Positions 55,334 through 64,000 of a stretch of DNA of 64,000 bases are shown here, piece by piece. A model generated the notes under the pieces. The model did no database searches. It was not told the DNA's origin and saw only the letters and a list, made by a program, of their open reading frames with translations. Position numbers and translations under genes: made by a program. Each line of letters starts with the position of its first letter. The first letter of the stretch is position 1. This DNA is from Brevipalpus yothersi (taxonomy: Eukaryota; Arthropoda; Arachnida; Trombidiformes; Tenuipalpidae), in assembly GCA_003956705.1 (NCBI GenBank), contig QZCP01000163.1, forward strand, positions 1 through 64,000, read 5' to 3'.

Positions 55334-56766
55334 CTAAATGCGGATCAAGTGAATACAAAGATGCCTCCGAAAAATTCCTTCATTATCTTTTGAAAAAATG
55401 CGATCATGGGTGAAACTTACACGGATTTTGAAAAACTTGATAGATGGAAAAGTTCTCGAGACAGTTTTGAACGCAAAATCGTCCCCTGATGGGTCCCAGC
55501 AATGGTATGTTTCTACAAAATAGAAACCAAAAACTCTATTATCATCGATGGGGAAACATTGATTCTCGAGCTCTTTCTTGAAATCACAAAATCTACGGTT
55601 CAAATCTTCTCGAGTGAAATCTGATTGTCTAATTTTGAGTGTGGAAGTCTTGATATCTTTTCCAGCAAAAGCAATGCTGATACTGTCACACGATCGGAAG
55701 CCTTTGAATTCTCGATCATTGTAAAAGAACTTTGAGTGACACATCATTCCACCAGATATTTCGGCAGAATAGCCAGAGAAAAGGTGCTCGAATATATTTT
55801 TGTAAGCAGCTGTATCATCTGCGCCATTGAATTGAAAACGTTTATTCGTTAGAAGGATCAATGATTTGATGGGCAAATCTGGATCATCGATGATTGGCTT
55901 TTGTTTTTCAGAGCTTGACAATTCAGTCACAATCACTTTGTAATCCGATGAGTACCGATTCAGGTGAAAACCTTCCAAGTGTCTTCTATGTAAGCTTTGA
56001 TCATCAGGCAAAGATTCAAAGAGCTTTGGAGTGCCGAAATGTCTATTGAGTGCTTCATAAACTTCAAGCAGAGAGTCTTTAGTCACCGTCAAATCTTGCC
56101 ATTTGCATGTACTAATGATCGCAGTAGGGTTCATTGGTGATATTGAGCTAATCAAATCTCTGGTCCTCTTCCCATTGAAGCTCATGAAAGAGAAACTTGG
56201 AATACATCTCATATCTTTCTCGAAAAATCCCCTCAAATACGTAATATGTTCTTTATTGGAATAATCAATTGATAGCCGAAAAGTTGTCGCTTGCCAAAGA
56301 AACCAAACTTTTCCAGGAGGTATGAGAGCGTGGTTTTCGAGGACTTCATGATTCTCTCTTCTGTGGAAGGGAAGAAGAAAGAAAAAAATGATCATAGTAG
56401 AAAAAAACACGAAAATCATCAAAAAGGCCGAAACTAACCGTAGAGCTTTCAGTTTGAACTCCATATCCAAATAATATAAGTAGCAATCATCAATCAGTGG
56501 ACATTTTTCCAGCTCTTGGAAAACTTCTCCTCGCCACTCACTGAAAGCCTCACCAAAGTGGTACAGATCGATTGGTTCCAGATAGCTAAAAACAATCCGA
56601 ATTATATTGGGTTGCATCAAGGCTGTTTTCATGGCTGAACACTGAAGAGAGAAAAGAAGGTTGAAACCCATGTGTTGATGGAGTAGAAGAATCACAATAT
56701 TCTTACCATTGATTCAACTGATGATTCCTGTGAGATTTGTTGAGGAAACATTCTCTTAGACTCCAT
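55334..56766 (-). CDS. FBXO22-like F-box/FIST protein, type II
   Basis: Exons are 56707-56766, 56439-56641 and 55334-56360, giving 429 residues. Exon 1 is MESKRMFPQQISQESSVESM. The F-box exon reads LMQPNIIRIVFSYLEPIDLY with FSEWRGEVFQELEKCPLIDD. Exon 3 begins RENHEVLENHALIPPGKVW and has MRCIPSFSFMSFNGKRT, NPTAIIST, GFHLNRYSSDYKVIVTELSS, PIIDDPDLPIKSLILLTN, SISIAFAGKDIKTS, FPIDDNRVFGFYFVE, TFPSIKFFKI and LCIHLIRI. Intron 2 (56361-56438) is 78 bases, a multiple of three, and has no stop, so retaining it would add 26 mostly hydrophobic residues (AFLMIFVFFSTMIIFFFLL). Intact start of the second II-III-IV trio. The upstream box at 56916-56959 is slightly diverged. Confidence 0.8.
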
Positions 56767-56915
56767 GCAAGGGACCGAGATGATGCTGAGACACAATGAG
56801 ACAACTAGGAAAACTCATTCAATTGTTAATGACACTTGTCAGGTCCAAAGAGTCAAGATATGAAAAATTCTCTTATCGACAAAGATGAGCGCTAATTGCG
56901 ATTTTGACCTACAAA

Positions 56916-56959
56916 CGAAAATGGCGCTCATCAAAATGATCTACTCCAAGAGCGGGAAA
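56916..56959 (-). promoter_or_regulatory. upstream box of the type II gene at 55334-56766
   Basis: ACGAAAATGGCGCTCATCAAAA to AGAGCGGGAAA. The type II form has an inserted A in the spacer, but the second half is intact. Confidence 0.4.
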
Positions 56960-57634
56960 AAGTTCGATCGAACATGAAAGTCTACTGTTCTGAATATCGA
57001 CTTTATTAGTCACGTTGTCAGCCAATTGATACTCGATCCATCCAAATCTTTCTGATCTCACGGACAAATGAGCTGTCTGATTTATCTGGTTATGCTAAGC
57101 CCATATGATTCTGTTTTATCGCAGATTCTCGACTTGGAACTTCTCGAATAATTCAGAATAAATCTATTCTCAGAGAAGCGAGAGCTTCTTCATTTTTGAT
57201 TAATGGTTCTTTTCGATTGGCTGATTCAAAACGGAACATTTCCCTAAGGGAGATTCTAATTGGATCCTAATTTTCTGATTTCTCACATTTTTTCTCTCCC
57301 TGGTAATTGACCCCGACTTGGAATTCAGAGTTACTCTTTTCATTGATAGTTTGAACCTAATAATTTATTCATGGTAAATAAATGATTTATCAATAATGAA
57401 TATAATCAGCTGTGGCTTGCTGGAATGATGAGAGTATAATTTACTGTTGAAAAATACAGAGAGGGCCTAAAGAGAATTCACCATAGCTGCATGTTAATCT
57501 CTCAAAAACTAGAGAGATAGTTGAGTGGTTTTATGATTCAGGTGTCAGCAATTTTTCATTCTGAATACTTAGATGATGTGAGTAGAATTTTTGAGCTTAG
57601 GAGTTTCTTTCACTGTTTATGTGATTGGTAGCTT
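56960..57634. other. intergenic, shared with 18600-19300
   Basis: No gene is seen. The sequence is co-linear with the corresponding interval of the first trio. It includes the type III 3' flank that has been partly deleted in the first trio. Confidence 0.55.
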
Positions 57635-59255
57635 TCAAATTCTGATCAGATGAATTCGTATGGCTTGCAAACCAGACTTTACTCGTCGCGACTGTACTCT
57701 AATGAACTTGACTCGTGGGTATATCTCTGAAAGAATTTCAAAAAAACGAGTAAGACCAACATGCCATCCAATTGAGCTCTCAAAGATAAATCCAAGAACT
57801 CTCCCATCATCAACAGGGAATTCTGGTTTTCCTTTCGATTCTAATGCTTGGTGGATATTTAGATCGAAATCTTTCTTGTTCATTCTTCCGAAATGAAAGT
57901 TAAATTCGATAATTGCTGACTCCACTTGGGTACCACAAAATGAAATACTGAGAGCTTTTGTAGGTATCAATCGATCAGAATTATAATACAAGATTTCAGA
58001 ATCTCTGTCTAGCTTCATTCCTGAGGCTTGGAGAGAGATTTTTCGAATCAAATTTGTGAGTCTCCTAAGCCCTTTGATACGAGTAATACGAGTTGTACCA
58101 ACGAAGTAGATGAAGGCTTTTATCGGGTATTCAGGATCATTAAGATTCGGTTTTCTACACTCAGAATCAGACCAATCAGTAACTATAACTTCGTGGTTTG
58201 ACACTTGTTGGTTTATACAGAGGGAATTGATATACTGATAAGTACTTCTCTTCTTTTTCTGGTGTCTCAGTGATTCGAAAAAGCCAGGTATACCAACAAC
58301 TTTACTCATGTTTCGAAAGATCTTGAGCTCTTGTTGGCATGTGATTCTCGAACTTTCCTGCTCGAGGATCACAGTTGGACACTTCGGTGAAACTATGTTC
58401 CTAATATCATTGAAGCGGTGATCCAGGCGAATAAAAGTAAAACTAGGGGTATATCTCATGCTAGTGCCGAAGAAATTTCTCAGATTCTCATCAACATCGG
58501 TTTTCACCAAAGGGACCAGATCGCCTCCTCTTCCAAAAAACCACCAAGGGCATTCGAGGTTCTTATAGTATGAATTAGACTCAATAGTTGTTTTCAGATT
58601 TTGTTTCTCTAATTCACTGAGTACTTGGTCTCGCCTTTCAGAATGGATCCTTCTTTTACTTGACCTATGGAACAGAAAGGATTACTCATATCAAACAGAT
58701 TACCAATCTCAAGCCTTACTAACCGGAGATGGTCAAGCTCACAGGCCATATCTTTTGCAACAACTGAGCAATCATCGATAGCAAATTCCAAGAATCGAGC
58801 AGCTTCCTCCCGCCAATATGTACAAACTTGGCTACAATTTTGGAGATCAGACCATTTGAGATGCTTGAAAATTCCACTAATGATGTGGGGTAGATACCAT
58901 AAGTTATTCACTTTACTCTTGAATAGGAGAAAAATAAATAAGTCAAGTATAAAGGCTGAGAAGTTTCTATGCAGCCAAAGGGAGATGTTCAGCTACTTTT
59001 CTGAAATTCATCGATATTAATCGAGAAGATGAAAAAGATCTGCACAGAAAATTTTCGTTTTTGCAATTAATCATCCCAGAGGAAACTAACAAACGTTTAA
59101 CAGTATAATTAACTTACTTGATTTTGGAAGATCTCGTCACCACTTAACTCCAGTTTGGGCTTGAGCTTAGCTTTCCTTTTGATAGCAAGTCGAGGTGCTG
59201 TGGAGTCGGCTGATTCATCGATATTTCGCTGAGAGAATCGTCTTTTGCTACCCAT
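57635..59255 (-). CDS. FBXO22-like F-box/FIST protein, type III
   Basis: Exons are 59118-59255, 58724-58917 and 57635-58664, giving 453 residues. Exon 1 encodes 46 residues starting MGSKRRFSQRNIDESADSTA, basic toward its end (IKRKAKLKPK). The F-box exon begins SKVNNLWYLPHIISGIFKHL with CSQVCTYWREEAARFLEF and SVVAKDMACELDHLR. It has GTG where the relative at 28126 has ATG, so translation must start in exon 1. Exon 3 starts SSKRRIHSERRDQVLSELEK and has PWWFFGRGGDLVP, FTFIRLDHRFNDIRNIVSPK, CPTVILEQ, NHEVIVTDWSDSECRKP, YPIKAFIYFVG, ALSISFCGTQVESAII, FPVDDGRVLGFIFE, IYPRVKFIRV and IRIHLIRI. Intact, and the best template for reading the pseudogene at 19300-23042. Confidence 0.82.
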
Positions 59256-60088
59256 TTGAGAAGAATCTTTCAATTTAGGAACAAAGTAACAGTCTGAAAC
59301 AATGAGAACTATTTGAGTAAAGATTAGCAATGAGGATTGATATTACAAAGATTGATTGAGAACCATGCAAATTAAATTAAAGAACTCAGTTTGGCGAGAA
59401 CGACAAACAGCCCATGAGAACGGGAAAAAGCCAAAAATTATGCAGGACGACTGAGAGCGATTGTGGCTCCAGATCCTATTAAGTAGACTTCGCTCAATTA
59501 GTAAGAAGCGTCTACGATTTAATTGAAGAGTAGAAAGCTCTTCCGGCTCGAATGAGAGATACTTCAAGCATGTAAAATGAAACTGTGTAAAGCTATATTC
59601 AGGAGCATAAATTTAGACAGAAAAATTTCCAAGAAATGATTCTCATGATGATTAAGAAAAATGTCCCAATTTTGACTTTTGAGTAGCATTTCAAAGATAA
59701 TAAATCATATTCGAGCAAAGAGAAAAAAAATCTGAGCTCAAAACTTATTCAAAAATGAGATAATTTGCAAGCAATCTCTTAATTGCAATGATTCAATATT
59801 ATAGAACACAGGACGTATTAAAGTAGACCAGATGATTGATGCAGGAATAAAGTGCTGCATTCAGTCGAAATAAGCACTCCTCCGATACGGATGTGCCAGA
59901 AATTGAAAATTTAAAGGAAGGAGATAAAGGTTAGAACAATTGGTAAGAAATGCAGTTTATTGATCAAAATTTCGGTGATGAACATAAGCACATGGAATGA
60001 TATTTTTGTATTGTCACCAGTCGAGAAACTGAAATGAATCAAGTGGATATGAACAGGCTAATAATCCATTTCTCTCCCTATTTTGATA
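59256..60088. other. intergenic, shared with 23043-23869
   Basis: No gene is seen. Co-linear with the first trio: GAACAAAGTAACAGTCTGAA at the start and a type IV 3' flank at the end. Confidence 0.55.
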
Positions 60089-61574
60089 CTAGAAATGAAT
60101 CAAATTGACATGGAGATGCTCATAATCATCGTCATTATCATTTTTAACCATATCTTTTCTTTCGGCATAATCAAATATGAAGCCATGATTATGTTCTACT
60201 ACGATTCTATAGAATTCGATCTTTGGAAACGTATTAGTAATAGTTGTGAAACCGAATTGATTCTTTCCTGGGAACGTGCGATGGAATACTACCTTGGCAC
60301 AACTTGCATGTTCAAAGTAAAAACCAAGTACTCTACCATCATCAGTAGGGAAGTTTTGGTTCTCGAGGTCCTTCTTGAAATCATGGACTCTACGTTCAAT
60401 AGCTTCTCGATTAAAATCTGGTTTCTTGATTTTAAGTGTAGCAGATTTGACATCTTTCCCAGCGAAAGCAATGCTGATAGCATTTGATCGTCGAAGGCCT
60501 TGGAATCTTGAGTTATTATACAAGAAGGTTGAGTGACACACCATTCCACCAGATATATCGAAAGAAGAGCTGGACACAAGGTGTTTGAAAGCTTTTACAT
60601 ACTCCTTAAAGGAAGAAGTATGTTTCCAATTGCTCAAAATGATCAATGATTTGATTGGAAATTCAGGTTCATCCCTTATTGGCCTCGGTTTCTTGATGCC
60701 TGACCAGTCGGTTACAATTACTTTGTAATCAGATGTATGATTCAAGTGAAAGCCTTCTAAAAACCTTTTATACATGGAGAAGCTAAGATCATCAGGCAAA
60801 GACTCGAATAGCTTCGGAGTATTAAGGTGTTTATCTAGTGCTCTAAGAATCGCCTCCTCAGTTTCCCAATATGATGGTAAACAAAATTTGTCACATATAT
60901 AGATGATCACAGTTGGATGTTTTGGTGAAATTGATTCTTTTGGTGTGAATATTTTCATCGCTCTTCCACCCTCCATGCTATCATAATCGAAGATCATCAA
61001 AGATAAGCTAGGTATGCCTCTCATATCTTTCGTGAAAAAGTCTTTCAAATATTCGTTCGGATCACCTTCGACGAATAGCCGAAAAGTCCGCGCTTGCCAA
61101 AACAAACAATACTTCCTACGAGTTATTTCCCGAATAAAAGGACGCATCCAGAATGACTCTTCCAGATTCTTCTCACTGTCAAGAGAAAATGTATGATAAA
61201 CTCGAATGACAGCAATCAGTTAAAGAGCAAAACTTACCGGAGAGCAGATAGTTTTTCTTTCAAATCTTTATATTCCAGGTAACAACTATCGATTAATGGA
61301 CATTTCCTCAGTAAACGAGCAGCCTCCTCACGAAATTCACTGAATGCTTGGCCAAAATAATACACATCAATGGGTGATAAATATTTGAGCACATTTTGAA
61401 CGATATGAGGTTGCATTAGAGCGATGCTGATGGCTGAACGCTGTAAGAGACAAAGAAATTGATTAAAATTACATCTCAAAGTAACAGAGAAACCAACTGA
61501 CAGAGTGCTCTTACCATCCGTTTAGCAGATGCTTTCTGTGCAATCCGTTGAGAAAACCTTCTTTTACGCTCCAT
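60089..61574 (-). CDS. FBXO22-like F-box/FIST protein, type IV
   Basis: Exons are 61515-61574, 61238-61440 and 60089-61175, giving 449 residues. Exon 1 is MERKRRFSQRIAQKASAKRM. The F-box exon reads LMQPHIVQNVLKYLSPIDVY with FSEFREEAARLLRKCPLIDS and CYLEYKDLKEKLSALR. Exon 3 has CLFWQARTFRLF, MRGIPSLSLMIFDYD, HPTVIIYI, GFHLNHTSDYKVIVTDWSG, PIRDEPEFPIKSLIILSN, SSSFDISGGMVCH, AISIAFAGKDVKSATLK, FPTDDGRVLGFYFE, TFPKIEFYRI and a terminal HVNLIHF after an acidic stretch (NDNDDDYEH). Start, splices and frame are intact, in contrast to its partner at 23870-25364. It closes the second II-III-IV trio. Confidence 0.82.
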
Positions 61575-61773
61575 TTGGAAGAATGATATGTTTTGAGAGA
61601 ACACAACGAAGCATCAATAACACAAGAATATGAGACAAAAAATTAAAATTAAAATAAGTTGAAAGTGAACGCTAAAAATTATCACAATTATCACATGTAT
61701 GATGAAATAAAAGAGTGAGGATCAAGAGAGAAAAACTTTCTGGTACTCTAGTGTGCTTGGCTGGTACCTTACC

Positions 61774-61819
<46 letters not shown>

Positions 61820-61984
61820 TGTATTCTAGAACTATGCTGTCTAGCAAAAAAAGACGCATCTTTTGTTAGTATCCACTGCTAGAATAATGAAAAACGAAGT
61901 TAACAAGTTGTAAGTGTGAATTGACGACAATTTTTGATTTAATTAAGATGAATGAACAAGAAAAGATCATTTTATCACAATCAG
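61575..61984. other. upstream of the type IV gene, with GA microsatellite
   Basis: No gene is seen. A (GA)n run occupies about 61778-61816. The sequence then joins a broken type IV copy. Confidence 0.6.
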
Positions 61985-62383
61985 GGCTTACCAAAGTGAA
62001 GCTAAGAATACCGCTCATATCTTCCGTGGCAAAGTCTTCAAATTTGGCTTTCAAATCTTTAGATTTCAGGTAACAACTATCGATCAATGGACATTTATTC
62101 AGTAAACGAGAGGCCTCCTCATGCCACCAACTGAATGCTTTGCCCGAAATGATAGATGTCAATGGGTGATATATAGCTAGGCACATTTCGAATGATATGA
62201 GGTTGCTTCAGGGCGATATTTGCTGCTAAACTCTGAAAAGTGGGAAAATTGGTTTAAATCTCAGCTCGGGGCTTAATAGAATGTCAGTAAGAATTAGTCC
62301 TGTCTAGAATTAGAGTGCATTCACCATCCGTATATCAGATGCTTTCGGAGCAATCCGTTGAAAAACTTTCTTTTTCGCTTTAT
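61985..62383 (-). pseudogene. FBXO22-like type IV pseudogene
   Basis: Exon 1 at 62325-62383 has ATA in place of ATG and a one-base shift within the SQR region. The F-box exon (about 62040-62235) shows SWWHEEASRLLNKCPLIDS and CYLKSKDLKAKF but has an extra base near its start (SIISGKAF instead of IYHFGQAF). At about 62040 it is fused directly to an exon 3 fragment (DFATEDMSGILSFTLVS), losing intron 2 and the exon 3 beginning. The rest of exon 3 is missing. Non-functional. Confidence 0.75.
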
Positions 62384-63009
62384 TTGGAGGATTAGGATCA
62401 TGCTAAAGCATACATTAGATCACAAATAGCACAAGATTACAAAATAAAGACTAAAATCAGTAGAAAGTGAAAGCTAAAAATTATCACAAGCGCATGTACA
62501 TGTATCATGAAATTGGAGAATAGAAATTGAATCAACAGTTAGACTCATCAAGAGATGCTTTCTGAGCGGAGAAACTTAAACGGCTTCGGTGCTGAATACT
62601 GTTTCGGATATTCATAAGAATGATATTTCACGATTAATAGTTTTTCAAATTCTTCAAACTCAAGAGTAAGTGCTTAGTTTGGTGGAGTTGAAATTTTGTT
62701 GATCTACATTGAAATTGATTTCTTGTCGTATTGAGGACTCTTGTTCTATTTTAGCAAGCTTAGAATTTCAGAAAAAGAAAAAGAAATTTGAACACAGTGA
62801 CATGCAAAGAAGAAGCCTTCTTAGCATTGATTGATTGATACCTTGGAGTGTCAAAAGAGATCAGTGACAACTTGGTAAAGAAAATTTCAAAAGATTGGAT
62901 ATAGAGTATAAAAAAGTTTGACAAAAAGTTTTTCAGATTATCAGAACACAATTGTGAGAACGAAAATCATAACTCACACAGAAAAAAATCCAAAGAAATA
63001 TCCCCACGC
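62384..63009. other. intergenic, no gene seen
   Basis: The start resembles the upstream region of the type IV gene at 23870 (GAGCGGAGAAACTTAAACGG against GAGCGGGAAAACTTGAACGG). The remainder has no recognised repeat or gene. Confidence 0.45.
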
Positions 63010-63421
63010 GGTGACGAGACAAGGAACTCAATATGAATTAAATGGATATGAAGATGCTCAATCAGGTATTCATATTTGTCTGCATCTTTATCTTCATTGA
63101 AAATATATTCATGACTGACTTCCGGATGAATTCGGAAGAATTTGATAGATGGGAAAGTTTTTGATATAATATCGAATGCATTCCCCATTCACCAAACGCT
63201 CGACCAAAATTGTACACATCAATTGGTTTCAGATATCTGAAAATATTCTGAATGATGTGAGGTTGCTTCAAGACTATATTCATGGCTGGAAGAGATAAAA
63301 ATTTAATCAGATCGCATTTCAATGGGATAAAAAATGGGTACAAACTCCAGGGCCAACAGGGGCTTGTTTAGCTGATGATTCGTGGCCAATCCGTTCTGAG
63401 GATCTTCTCTCCCATTTCAAT
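63010..63421 (-). pseudogene. FBXO22-like pseudogene, F-box fused to C-terminus
   Basis: Exon 2 (MNIVLKQPHIIQNIFRYLKP, FGRAFGEWG) runs at about 63182 straight into the last 50-60 codons of an exon 3, which in its own frame reads NAFDIISKTFPSIKFFRIHP and EHLHIHLIHI and is of type II/IV character. About 1 kb between them is deleted. Exon 1 at 63361-63421 has TTG (ATTGAAATGGG) in place of ATG and lost its splice donor. The exon 2 acceptor carries the same 7-base deletion as the copy at 39001-40432. An upstream box survives at 63570-63615. Confidence 0.75.
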
Positions 63422-63569
63422 CCGAAGAATTGTTATTTGCAAAAATATCACTGGATTCATTACCAAATTGGTAGTTTGCAAGATTTTTAGCTCGCAAAAA
63501 ATAAGAACATATTTCTGAAACACTAAAAAAACAAAGATGAAATATGAGGAAGTTGATTGCAGTCAAAAG

Positions 63570-63615
63570 CGGAAGTGGTGCTCATTAAGTGATCCGCTCC
63601 CAGACAGCGGGAAAG
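63570..63615 (-). promoter_or_regulatory. conserved upstream box of the pseudogene at 63010-63421
   Basis: GCGGAAGTGGTGCTCATTAAG to CAGCGGGAAA. The box is preserved although the gene is broken. Confidence 0.4.
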
Positions 63616-64000
63616 AAATTTGCTAAAATTAAGAGGACTATCGTTTCGAAGTTTCATGATGATAGCGCATCACGATAAGAAAAAGTTTCTAGTTTCAAAT
63701 GAAAAAATGATGAAGTTCTTTACTTGCTTGCTTTTCAGAAGAAGCGATCTCACACAAGAACATGCAATCATTTTCTTCTTTACTCAATTTGAACTAGTTG
63801 AAAAAGCTGAACAGATAAAGTAGACTAAAATCGTTTCGATCGCTGCTTTTGTATTGGTTTTTATAATTGGTAAGGACAAACTTTCTAAGTTATCCCAATT
63901 ATTGTTCCATTCATGGAACTATCATATAATAGTGGAAGTGCAATTTTTGAGAACTGTGTGATTACTTCAATTTAGTGTATTTGCTTTTTCGTAGAAAGGC
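63616..64000. other. intergenic, no gene seen
   Basis: Distal upstream-type sequence. The end (GGAACTATCATATAATAGTGG) recurs at 13333 and near 35965. Confidence 0.5.

Noticed and set aside
55334..56695. Single 453-codon uninterrupted gene
   Set aside because: It includes intron 2, which happens to be open; family comparison supports a spliced three-exon gene, with retention kept only as a finding.
60083..60487. 134-codon plus-strand frame with hydrophobic start
   Set aside because: Antisense of the type IV exon 3; a similar frame occurs at 23876-24274 for the same reason.
1..64000. Prokaryotic operon, CRISPR array or phage
   Set aside because: Introns, dispersed exons, an AT-rich tandem eukaryotic family and a Mutator-type element exclude it; no regularly spaced short repeats were seen.

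Overview
This window is AT-rich nuclear DNA from an animal, most likely an arthropod with a compact genome. The basis is short GT-AG introns of about 50-90 bases, no prokaryotic operon structure, and an intact Mutator-like DNA transposon. I cannot name the species. Almost the whole window is one tandem gene family: about eighteen gene-length copies plus several fragments, all on the minus strand. Each copy has three exons. Exon 1 encodes a short basic N-terminal tail of 16-46 residues. Exon 2 is 194-203 bases and encodes an F-box. Exon 3 is about 1.03-1.09 kb and encodes a FIST_C-like domain. The F-box followed by a FIST-type domain, and several short motif correspondences, point to FBXO22-like proteins, which are substrate-recognition subunits of SCF (SKP1-CUL1-F-box) ubiquitin ligases. 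That assignment is by eye, without a database search.

Four or five subfamilies can be told apart. Type I is the most numerous (copies ending at 6267, 9048, 14692, 30038, 39001, 42045, 45628, 50655 and 52968). Type Ib ends at 3630 and 10991. Type II ends at 16881, 36265 and 55334. Type III ends at 26838 and 57635, with several broken copies. Type IV ends at 23870 and 60089. Two duplications are visible: a pair (type I plus type Ib) at 1.7-5.1 kb and again at 9.0-12.4 kb, offset about 7.3 kb, and a trio (types II, III, IV) at 16.9-25.4 kb and again at 55.3-61.6 kb.

Many copies are decaying. Lesions include lost ATG codons, a nonsense codon in exon 1, a nonsense codon at the end of the F-box, deletions that fuse exon 2 to exon 3, and pieces of gene ends scattered between intact copies. 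Ten copies look fully intact. Most type I and II copies carry a conserved box roughly 140-220 bases upstream of the exon 1 start. It begins GCGGAAGTGGCGCTCAT and ends GAGCGGGAAA, the latter resembling an E2F site.

Mobile DNA: a complete Mutator-like element (31652-35767) has 38-base perfect terminal inverted repeats, a perfect 9-base target duplication and an intact 762-residue spliced transposase, and carries a second convergent spliced gene. It landed inside the conserved upstream box of the copy at 30038-31464. A second, unclassified 2.2-kb insertion (19735-21969) interrupts a type III pseudogene and carries two divergent genes I cannot identify. Smaller insertions lie at about 22430-22716 and 49511-49994. 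Intergenic DNA is mostly repeated copies of gene flanks plus a few microsatellites.
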